From the NCBI GenBank assembly GCA_037447655.1, contig JBBHKE010001592.1, positions 1 through 64,000 on the forward strand: DNA of 64,000 nt. Reading direction: 5' to 3'. The position numbers and the translations under genes are program-made. Below, piece by piece: positions 46,190 through 58,400 of the stretch (position 1 is its first letter; every line of letters begins with the position of its first letter). The notes beneath the pieces were generated by a model. It searched no databases. It saw nothing but the letters and a program-made list of their open reading frames with translations, and had not been told where the DNA came from. Source of the DNA: Zygnema cylindricum. Lineage: Eukaryota; Streptophyta; Zygnematophyceae; Zygnematales; Zygnemataceae.

Positions 46190-46279
46190 CTAAGATCGTG
46201 ATAAACTTGGACGACGAATTGCGAGCTCTCTCCTTAGTTGAGGAGAATGTTGTAGACCCCTATCTGCCTTCATAACTTC
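46190..46279 (-). CDS. RECG: RECG last exon
   Basis: After a TTTTCTGCAG acceptor the exon reads [19 protein letters not shown], a basic tail and TAG. The pattern (acidic-hydrophobic helix, then LRREL) matches the end of RecG proteins, and the phase fits the previous exon, which ends QAREAAE. Confidence 0.85.
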   Translation of the reverse strand, partial: EVMKADRGLQHSPQLRRELAIRRPSLSRS

Positions 46280-49200
46280 CTGCAGAAAAAAATGTAAAGA
46301 AATGAAAAATTACAAGTTAAAAAAGATTGAATGAAGGTAGAATTAAGATAAACACACTCAAAGCACTGTTGACCCACCCTTTTTGTTAACATAGAACCTA
46401 CATATGGTATACACATCAAATATATGTTATTATAATATCCAACCCAAGAACCGACAAAAAGTCAGGTTTTTGCCTAAAACTGTCTTAATATTGTTTGACG
46501 CAAATAGTACATTGGAAAACGTTGAAAAGTACACACAATATTTCAAAATACCGAAAAATCAGTATAGTCATAAACACCGAGGTTCAAACTCGTGTCCTAC
46601 ACAGTACAAACCAACAGTCACTTCTTAATACTCCATCGTCCACACTATTAGTACTCTACATTGTGAATCGCTATTAGCCTGAAGAAATAATCAGTATGAG
46701 GACTGTTTGAGAGTTCATAAACCTATTTCCGGTCCAAATGACGTGTACGTTTTTGAACCGAAAAAAGGACTAGCATTAAAAAACAACAGTTGGTATTAAT
46801 AATACTAATTCGTGTTCACAGGGCAAAAAAGAACGGGAACAGAATTGGTGTTATTGACGCTAATAGCAATTCACAGTGTACCGTTGTACAAATTCTCAGA
46901 AATTTAGTCGACTCCAGTTCAAATGCCGTAAATGTCAGCTATAAAAAGTTCAATATCTAAAATGCAAAAAAATAACTAGTGAACCGATCTTGAGTTCGTC
47001 ATGTCGGATGTTACAGTATTGCATTATTAGTAGGTATACTTATGCAAAAAATATCCACTCAACTAAAAACCTTTAACTAATGGATAAATCATTAAATCTT
47101 GAATCCAGATTTGATTATATTTAAAGAAATTAAGTATGTCAAAAGATAACCGACAATTTAACTACTTAGTGATCCCATTTTTGGCAATTCTAATAGTATT
47201 TCAGTAACCGGATTGTAATACAACAGTTTTCGACTGTAAATGTGAGGAATGGCTGTAATCATTGAGAGATTGTGTCTTTAACATGTGTATAAATCATCAA
47301 AGAAAGGTACTTTTTTTCAATTATGTTTCTGGTTTTTCGCATTTTCTTCCCTCCTCACCTCTGCAGCCTCCCTGGCTTGTAGCAAAACATCGCTGTCAGT
47401 TTCATATCGCGCGAGATGAAACTCTGGAAGATGTCCAGACTGCTTTTTCCCGAGAAGCTCACCATGGCCTCGAAACCGCATATCCATTTCCGCCACGAAA
47501 AAACCATCCTGAATTCACGAAACAGTAGATAAAAAAAAAAGTTTTGAGTTGAGTCATTGTCGAGTTATTTCTTAGAGTTTGTTAAGTCTAATTCTGCAAA
47601 ACGTCGGACACAGAATACGTAGTGAAAAGGGTAAAATGTAAGTCTATTTGATGAAACTGAAGATGTATATATTACATAATGCACAAATGCACAGATGTTC
47701 GAGTATAAACAACACCTTGAAGGTGAAAAAATGTTCTTTGTCAGCAAAATGCTTCATATACCCTGCAACTGTTCCAAAGATTTATGTATAATGCGCAAGA
47801 ATATACATACGATTTAGTATAAGCTATAAATTAAAAGCTGACCAAAAGCTCCCTGTCCAAGTACGGCGGAAAAATGTGAAACAGAAAAAGGGAAAACATA
47901 ATAAAAAATAGGAAAAGCGGTTCGTGTACCTGCGACTGTTCCAAAGTTTTCATTCGCCCTAATGAGTTTTGAGTGCTTGTGATGAGTAAACATAGAGCCT
48001 GTCTCTTCCCTCTTCCCACCCTCCCTCGTAGTTGATGAAGCTGAGCCATTCCATACCGTTCCGCATGTTCCACCAACATAACTGTGGCCTCCGGGATATC
48101 AATTCCCACTTCAATTACAGTTGTGGAGACCAATACCTGCAAGATTCATCATTTTTTCACTTTTTACTTCAATTTTTTTTTCTTTTACTTCAAAGATTTT
48201 CACTTTTTACAAAGTAAAAGAAATTTCTTTCCTAGGATGGTTCTAAAAAAGCTGATTGCCCACTTCATTGCAGTTGTAGAGACCAAAAAACCTATGATTA
48301 AAAATATGATCATGTATTACGAGTTTGTTTGAGAGATTGGTTAGAATGAATAAAATATGATAAGTGCGCAGGACCAAACCATGCAAGGAATCATCATTTT
48401 TCACTGATTTCTTCAGAATCAAAAATGTTCTCCCTCTCAGAACCCTTCTAAAAAGAGCTAAAACAATAATGGGACGTAAATTTCTTCAGTTCCAAAACAA
48501 ATCAATTGTACAACATTGTAAGCAAACTCAAAACCACTGACATCGATTTAAATCTTTGTTTACAGCCAAAATAGAATGGTTTAACAGCATGAAATTGAAT
48601 TTGAAAATCGATAAAAGCATCGCAATGCTAGAACTGCCTTTCTCCAATTGCCACTCTCATATAAAGGGCAAAAAACATAAACTATCAACTATTCCCTGAT
48701 ACCATTTCCCACTTCCGTTCCTTCCTCCTTCATGCGATCCCTGCCTGAACCATCCCGCTCCAATCCTTTCCTTGCCCCTGTTGCAAGAATTCATATTCCT
48801 TTTCCATCTTCCACCATTCCATTCTTCCATTCCTTGTTTCCCCCTCCACCCTTCCTTCCCTCCTCCCTCCTCTCCTCTCCTCTCCTCTCTCTCTCCCTCT
48901 CTCTCCTCTCCTCTCCTCTCCTCTCCACCACTTCCTTCACCTACACCTGCCACCTCGCCCCTCTCCCTCTCCTCTCCTCTCCTCTCCTCTCCTCTCCTCT
49001 CCTCTCCTCTCCTCTCCCCTCCTCTCCTCTCCTCCCTCCCTCCCTCACTCTCTATCCTTTATCCCCCCCGCCCCCTCTCCCTCTTCCTCTCCCTCTCCCT
49101 CTTTAATTTTCTCGGTAAAGAGCAGTATAAACAAGGGTTTTAAGGGGAGAATAAAATATGCAGGAGAGGTTGGTGATAAAGAAAAATTAACAAGTAGGCA

Positions 49201-52126
49201 TTTCAAAATGGCAATTGAACAGAACGAGGAACAAGTAGTCCCCCCTTTCCTTTTAAGGGGAAAGAAATGCCATTCTTTTGGAAAACATCGACCCATTGAG
49301 CCTTGTGAGGGACTCACAAAAGAAACTTTAACTTTACCCACATTACTGTTGGGTAAGGTGAGGAAACCTACCTTTTTCCCAAAAAAAATTGCACACTACC
49401 TTACATTACTGGCGTGCCTTTTAGTTATCTAAGAAAATATTCACATTTTCTTGTGCTAGCCTTACCAGTGATAAAGAGAGAAGTTAAAAAAAAAACGAAT
49501 TCTGCTTGACAGTAAATAGATTTTGTAGGTGGTTAATCAACTATTAAAGAAAGTACGTCAAATTATTCAAGAGATTACATAGAACACATATTCTTTGCCA
49601 CTCCACGAACCAAAAGAATTGAATCAAAACTCTAAAGAAACCAAAAAAAACCACCTCTGTTTCTCACCCTGTACGCCTCTGCTCGTTTCTCCGGCTCATC
49701 AACAAAAAGTTTCGTAATAATGGGGCTTCTCCCGGGAGGGAGTTCGTTGATTTGACTCAAACTCATATCCCCATGAAGGGCCAAAGCGAGAGTTCGAGGA
49801 ATTGGAGTTGCAGACATTGCTAAAACATGTGGAGAGGGAAGAAAGGGAGAAGAAGAAGAGAAAGAGTCGCTTTCTACCCCACTTTTAGAAGCAGATTCCA
49901 AAGCTTCAGACAGGCACAAGCGGCCCTGAAATCAGAAAAATAAGGAATGAAGAAGAAAGGAATAAATAAGGAATGAAACGGAAAGAAGAATTAGAAACAA
50001 AACAAAAATAGGGAAATATGCAAGAAAAGGAAACGACATAAAATGGAAGAAAGAGAAGAATGCAAACTTGGGGAATGCGCGAAAAAGCGGAATGAGAACA
50101 AATGGAAGAAATTAGATTACAGGAAAAGGACAGGCCTGGTTTGAATATAACTCCTTTCTGTTCAATTGAGGTTTAAACTGACCAACCATTTCTTTGCAAT
50201 TTCAAAAGAAAACAAAAACAAAAAAAAATGCTCCAACACTTCAGACAGTTTCAGCTTTTTTAGAAAAATCAGGTCAAATTGATCTTAAACCAAACCGCAA
50301 TCTTTTTGCCTCATCAAGTATAACTTGGATATATTCAACAATCAAAAAACACATATGATGATGTATATACATATATTGATTTGATTACAAAAAATATATA
50401 TTCATAGCTTTTCAAAAATCAAATCTCTTCTCCATACATAATATAGAGATAGAGATAAACGTAGACAGTCGAGGCTTTTCCGTCACAACTCCAGCATTTC
50501 ATCGAGAAGATTCCATTTTCATCTGCAACATTACCTTTTCATCAAGACGAGTCCGTTGTTGTACTCCAAACCTATGTTGTTCATCGATAACTGCCAGGCC
50601 CAATCGTGAAAATGTCGTACTCTCTGAAATAAGCGCATGGGTCCCCACCACAATTTTCGTTTCCCCTGTTTGTATGTTCTGTTTTTTCATCAGCCCAACG
50701 ATCGAATAATGTCAATTATTCCATATAAAACGATACACCGCAAATTCTGAAGAGTCGAGGGTACAATTTATGAAATAGGAAATTTCAAGAAAAAAAAACG
50801 TATTTTTTATTCAGGCTTCGATGGGTAAGCCGAGTAAATGTGGAGCTTTGTCTGGAAAAGTTGTATATATGAATTACGCCAGAGTGCTATGAGACTCGCG
50901 AATAGTTACAGATATATATACATTTTTCTTTCTTTTTGCAGATAGCTTTAAATTTTTGAATCTTTCGAGAAACACTTGACCCAACAACTAATATATAAAA
51001 AAGAATATAATATATATATAATTATATCATATGTATGTCCATTTGTCCCAGTTTTAAACTACCTGAATACAGCGGTATTGCGGAAAAGGAAAAAAACAGT
51101 GATATCCCAAAGATACCAACAACACCCTCCACATTTAAAACAAGCGAATTCTTACCTGCCAATCCGTAAAACAACTCAAAAAAGAACAAAAAAAAGGGAT
51201 TCACAAAAACCCACCAAACGAACATTCTTCGCCCTTTTTGTCGATCCCGTGAGAAGTTCGATACGAGGGCGATCAATTTCTGGCAAACGCTCCAAAAGCT
51301 CCGATATTCGTTGAAAATGCTGTTGGGCCAAAAATTCGGTAGGAGCCATAATTGCCCCTTGGTACCCTCTCCCTACTGCCTCCATAATGGCCAAAACTGC
51401 CACCACTGTTTTTCCACATCCTACATCGCCCTACAGGAGGGACAACAGAATACCCAAATGAATATATTAAACCAATTTTTAACCAATTTCTAAACACATA
51501 CAAAGAGGAACCAAAGTTTCCTTAATTCACATAAGGCAGTAACAATCACACTCACTTTCCTGTCTAATGATTGTCTCCTTTCCTCTCCCCTCTCATATCT
51601 ATACTCTATATCCCCTCTCATAGATATACATATATATACATATACATATACATATGCATATACATATACATATATATACATATATATATGTTTATATACA
51701 TATATATACATATACATATATATATATATGTATATGTATATGTATGTAAATAACCTCCTCTGTCTCTCCCCCTCCATATCTTCTCTATATATATGTATAT
51801 ATATGTATACATATAATAATATAATATATGTATGTATGTATATTGTGTATGTATGTAATATATATGCATGTATGTCACAAAATATTGTGTAATGTATTAT
51901 CTTGTGTAATGCATGTAAGGTATGTGTGTGTATTATTATGTGTGTGTGTGTGTCTTTGTGTTTATATTTTTGTATGTATGTATGTATTATGTCCCCATGC
52001 CTGTGTATGTGTTAATGTTGTGTAATAATGTGTGGGTTATATGTGTGTGTGTGTGTCTTAAATGTGTGTGTGTGTGTGTGTAATAATATGTGCATGTGCA
52101 TTAATGTGTGTATATGTGTAGAAGTA

Positions 52127-52200
<74 letters not shown>

Positions 52201-55200
52201 TCCCAGTTAGATATATCAGGCCCCCTTCCCGTTCAAGAACCGATAATATTGATTATCGGAGTTATCGCAATAGGAAATTAACCGATACACAACACTATAT
52301 TTTACATACACGTGTCTCTCCCTCTCCTACTGTCTATTCCCCTTTTTCTATCCCTGATTATTATATTTCTATCACCCTCAATATCATTTCGCTAGCCTGA
52401 CACCTAACAAAAACTTTTCAGCTCAGTGAACAAAAAATAGCAATTAAGAAAAAAACACAAACTCACCTGCAGTAAACGGCTCATAGGGATGGGCCTCCTC
52501 ATATCAAACATGATCTCAGAAGCAGCATATTCTTGACTCATTGTCAACTTGTACGGTAGAGAAGTCAACAATTTAATAGATAATTCACTCCATTTTTCCA
52601 CAGGAAGGGCACCTGGGCCGACAACAGAATTAGGGTTTAAACCCAAATGTTTTAACTGACTATCTTCTGATAATTGTTTGCTGTGGAGTAAGCCAAGCTG
52701 TTGAAAGACAAAAAAAAAGACGAAAGACACAAATATATAAGAGAGAGAAAACGTGAAGTCATATTGAAAAAAAAGACGAAAAGAAACACCAAGAGGGAGA
52801 ACTGTCAGAGTTCCTGCTCTTTTGACATAATGAATAATTTACATTATGGGATACGATTTTTCCAATGTCAAGCGACACATAGATGGCGAAGTAATCAGAA
52901 AAATGGCTCCAGACAAGGTAAAAATACCAAATTACATTAGACGCAATATAACGGCTCCAGAAAAGGTAGAAAAGCCCAAATATTTTTTCGTGCAATATCA
53001 CAAAGGACCACTTACTTCTAGTCACAAAAAACCAAGAGTTGGGTGTCAGAAATGACTTTGGAGGTAAAAAACAATTATCAAAACCAATACACATCTAGAG
53101 TAAGTAAATTATTAGCCTTAACACCTATATTTAATCAACTATACCAAATTATGTTTTTCCATGTGACTCATTAAGAGTCACTTAACTAATATGTGTTATT
53201 AACACTACTTAATGATTTTGAGTTAAAAAACAGTCACTCGAATTAGAGTATAGCGATGGGCAGCATACTGAATTAAAGAGGAAGTTAAATCTGAATCAGA
53301 AATGTGACATTTTGAACCTGGTGAAAGAAAAACTCGTCAAATACAAGTCGGCGACGACCCTTCTCAACTACTGAGGCATCGTTAGGATTATGTATGGCCA
53401 AATATGCCTGCAGGAATCGGGAACAAAAAGCTGAAGTAAGATCAACGGCAAAAAAAAAAAACCAAGATCCCAAAAAAACAGCTTTAAAACACTCCACAAA
53501 TGCCTTATTCCTTACCAAGAACAGCAACGACTACAAAAGAAAAAACTGACAGTGTTTCTACTCGCCACTTGTGAAATTCTTGCATGAGAATACAAAAACA
53601 GGTTGTACATCACAATTTTATGGACAAAAGTTGCCCTCTAACACACATACTGACTTCTAAAGCCAGACTAAAAAGGATGGGAAGGTCAAATACTACTGTC
53701 AATAATTGATCCAAAAAAAGCTCAACAAGACGACTTTTCACAAGAAGAAAATACGTCTTACCTGTCGAAGATCAATGAGACCATACTTTTCCCTAAGTTC
53801 TTCAGGTAGAGGATCCACATCGTCCTTAACTATTGGTAGTAAACTGGCTCCATAAAACAAACCCTACGTGAGATTAGAACTACTGTAAATTCCAAAACCT
53901 TCACTTTCACAGGCTTCAAGAAGGTTTCGTGTAAGGCATGTTAGTTTCCAAGGGATTATTTAAAAACCTTGACATGATGCCATCCCCATTTGCAGAAATT
54001 TTGTCTATAGAAAATTATAGTGCAATGGAAGTCGCTATCGCTTTTTTTTTTCTGAAGTCAATCTGTGAAGAATTGGGCTTGCCAAGTTCTTACTGACATA
54101 CTTCACCATCTATTCATATCCAGACTGTGCAAAATTTACAGCTCTCACATTCCTCCAAATTTCAAATGTTCCTATAAAGTGTAACTGCTTAGTAACGGAA
54201 ATTATTACTGAACAAGTCAATCTCACCGTTGTATTAACTGTTGAAACATTTTCGGTTGAATACTCCCACAAGAAGGGTACACAGGAACAGGCTTTCCTGT
54301 AGAGGGCAGCTCGACTTCTTCATTTGGAACCTCTTTTAAAGGGGTTACTTCTCCTGAATTATGGAGTTCAAATTGGTTTGTTCCTATCTGCTTCACCTGT
54401 AACAGTCAAAAATCAAACTATACGATTACAGTAACAAGGAAGAACACCCTACATTACTAATCACTATAATGTTACATAAAACCAGTGTTGTCTTCTCAAA
54501 TTTGGAAGACTGCCTGGCAAGAAGTTATGCAAATGGTGACTAATGTCTCATAAACATCCTGCTTCAAAGGTTTTCTTTTTTCTTGCTTAAAAATACATCT
54601 TATCACATAATCCTGGCCTCTAAAACGTAATAACTTGCATAAGGTCTAATTTTTCTCTAGGGTAAAAACTCATATGTGTCAATTATATAGCTTCTGTTGT
54701 TTAAATCAAGTGCATGGCTCCGATGGTCTAAAACAACACTGAGTGTAAGGAGTTTCTCAAAGGAGTTTAAGACGTTTTTGTTTGGAATTCGAACAGCATT
54801 CAGGGTTTTGTAGCGTTTAAATCTTGTGACCGCATTAGTACCCACCTTACCGCTAACTGATACACAAAGTCCTTCAGGATACAAGTTCCCAAGATAGGCC
54901 ATAAGAGACGAAGGCGCTCCACCTTTCCTTCCTCTCATGAACCTTCTCCAGTTTAAAGTATAATCTTGTGACTCAAGATATTCGTCTCCCTCCGGAGATG
55001 AAGGCCCCATATAGTTTGACTGGTTTGAACTACAATGGATCACAAGGTCTAAAATCGCTAATCCCGTTGATGTTCTTCGGGGACTGAAGAGCCCAAAAAC
55101 CCCATTTTACCAAACACCATCAGGATGAAACAAAACTGGAGAAAAAAAAAAACCTCTAGAACTCGGTTCTTTTACACGACAACAAGCCTCAGGAAAGAGC

Positions 55201-55426
55201 AATCTGATTTGGATTTATATGCACAAGCAGAAGAGTAAGCCGCCCATTGCAATTTACTGACAATTGCCAGGCAGTCAAAGGCGTATAACTTCATGACCAA
55301 CTGCTGGAATTATTTCTGAGAAAAGCAATCAGAAGATAACGGCCTTTATTTGACCGTAATGACAAGATTAAAAATCCAAAAAATGTGATTAGAAAACGTA
55401 CTTTGCGTGCCCCCGAGAGAGAGAGG

Positions 55427-55485
<59 letters not shown>

Positions 55486-58400
55486 CTTTCCACTACAATA
55501 CCACCCAAATATGGACATGCAATTAATCAGCCTCATATATAAAACAAGAAAAACCAAAAAGTGAAAAAAGACAAATGTTCCTCGTCATTTTACAATATGA
55601 ATGAACGATCCAATAAGAAGATAAAGAGTCATTCAGATAAAGAACAATTTTAATCTTATAAATCAGAAGAAATGACTTTTAATGACACAAAATTAAGGAA
55701 TGAAAATGTGCTCCAGGCACAAAGAATGCACAGTTTTGAAAATAATTTGCAGGAACTTGACCTGCTGCTTATGACAGTTCCCACCACCGCTATGTGAGCT
55801 CCATCAGAAGGACTTTGTAAAGAATTGGAGTAATCCACATATGTTTTCGGATAATACTCTAGAAGTTGTCTTACCTGCAAAAAAACCAACAAAATATCCT
55901 TTAAGTTCAACTTGGGTATTATCGACCGTAATTAGTGAGGCCAGACAAATGTATGGAGTATCAGTATGTGTGGCCATTATGGTGGATGCTAATTAAAAAA
56001 AAAACACTAGTTAAAAGATTTAGGGTCTCAAACAAATGTGAGCTTCAAAAAATTTGACACCTCAGGACCCATAATAATTGCTGAACACAAATATGAATGG
56101 AAAAGGAACTGAATTTGAAGGTAAAGGGGCAGGAGTTTTCAAAATAACTTCTAATCAAGTATCAGAACAATGCCTTCAAATTTTACATGCAAAGACTTAA
56201 CATGATGTGACTTCAGCAGGCAATAACTCTTTTGTGTAGCACAATGAAGAAAGGTAAACAAAAGCAAATGAAAATCTGAGCTTTAAGACACAGACTCAAT
56301 TGGCTATCATGGTTAGTGTTGTAAAAGGGGAAAAAAAAAAATGCCAACAAAACATAAACATAACCCATTACCACCTGCTTAGGGAACTCACTGTGTAAAG
56401 TTTTTCTGAATTCAGCCGTCGTTTCTGAGACGGGGTAAAACACTTTGTTGATTGCAAGGGAATTTCCAGACCTGTCTCTAAATCTTGACTAATTTCACCT
56501 TGCCGACCTCTCTTTCGAATCTTCCGTTTACCTAAAAGATCCAGCATTCCTTTATTCTCTCCCTCCATTTCATCATCAGTTTGGTCGGAATCACTCCCAC
56601 TCTCTGAGCCAAAAACTATGTCAGTCTCCATTCCGGATTCCTCACCTCCCCATTCTGTGTTCCCATTCGAACCTTCAAGGTTTTCTGATCCTAAAAGTGG
56701 CCCAGAATACCCAGAAAATCTCTGGTTTGAGGCAATATCTGGAGTCAGACTGTCGGCAAAGTTTGAAACATTCACATCATCTCTTGAGGAAATTGATGTG
56801 GATGAAAAGTCCATTGGCCCTTCTCTTCCACCACCTTTCCTGAACTCCATCTGTTGATTAAAAGAGGTAGTGAAGGTTTCCTTAACTCCTGTCGCATCAC
56901 GTCCTATTTGATAGTCTTTCTCCGATTGAGCTACTTCTGTTAAGGTCGTACTTAAAGTACTGTCTGAAGAAGTTTGATGTAACTGAAACTCTTGAGAATC
57001 AAATGAGATAGTCGGGTACTCGTTACTCCACCACAATAGTCTCTCTTTTGCTGTGGTTTCAGGTGGGGGAGGTTTCAGTGAAGGTCCTTCGGCATATAAC
57101 CTTACTGAACCTAACAAAGGTGATTTCGCAGAGACGGGACTATAAGCTCTATTCTGAAAAGATTTCTGCTGATCCCCAAAAGAAAATGAAAACCGTGTCT
57201 TGTTGAAGACGTCCTGAGTAGGTTCTTCTTCCAAAGAACTTGATTCCTCGTCCACCATCACTGATATATTCTCTGATAAAAGACTCATTTCTTGACTGTT
57301 GCCACGATCAGAATCTAAGCCCAAAGAACTTAATTCCTCATCAACTATATTTGATATACTTTCTGATGAAAGACTCGTTTCTTTGTCGAAGACTACATGG
57401 GCAGTTCTTTTTTCCTGAAAACTTGTGTGCCCATCCACTATCAATGATGTAAAGACCGTTGACAGATTCCTTACAGAACTGGATTCAGGACCTTGATCTA
57501 TTGGGGAAAAATCCGAATTAAGGGAAGGCTCCAAATTAAGGGACGCCATGGCTGCCTCCTGTGCATCATAGTCTTCTACGAGCTCTTCCGGAGTACCAAG
57601 TTTTAGGATATTTTTTGTCACCTAGGATCCAATCAACATCCCCAAATGCAATACAATGATTTGTCATTTTTGTTGTGAAGGTTTCATATAATTTAATCGA
57701 TACCATACACCCTTTTGTGCCCTTCTTTCGCATGCGAAACAAGGTTCCTAACCTACGCAACCTTCAGCAAGGCTATAAAAATTATGAAGCCTTGCAAGGA
57801 TCCAAATGTATGTCACTTCCCCAGCTAAGTAGTGAGTAATTGTGTATTGATTACACAAAATCAAACATAATAATTTAAAATTCTAATAATGATAGCCATA
57901 TATGCTAGACTTGTAACACTTCCTTAATTAAACAAAATTAGAAATCAGCTCATAACATCCTACATATGATGGCCCGAAAGGATTTTTCAAGGCACAGAAA
58001 CATCGACCTCCTGAGATTGCTTAACAATTTTCTGGGTTGTACATAAACAATTCACTTCTCTTTTAAAGAAGAAAAAAGAAAAAAAAAACGTTTTAACAAA
58101 CAGAGGGATTTCACAGGGTTTTCTCCACATGAGTGTCCTCTTGAAAGGGAAAACGAGTTTGAGCAAGTATACCAGCATGGTAACTAAGATGCAACCAGAA
58201 AACGTCAGCCAGACTCTTCAAATATGCACTCTGTAAAGAAGTTTTCTTTATGATTCAAAATGTCCATCTTTAATGAAAACCACAATAGAAATAAAAATGT
58301 ACATGGATTTACAGACTGCAAAACAGACCAGAAAACAGATGACATAAGATGAGAAAAGTAAGCACCTGAGAGAGGAGGGTTTTCCTACTCCGGGGAGTTT

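Noticed and set aside
47262-47528. 88-codon plus-strand frame
   Set aside because: It is antisense to RECG exon 16 (47359-47508), which has the [10 protein letters not shown] motif on the minus strand.
51605-52198. Tandem TATACA/TGTATG repeats considered as a CRISPR-like or satellite array
   Set aside because: Units are simple sequence with no spacers; the context is a nuclear intron.
52846-53055. 69-codon plus-strand frame starting [16 protein letters not shown]
   Set aside because: It lies in a RECG intron on the opposite strand, has no recognised relatives and contains part of a decayed MITE neighbourhood.
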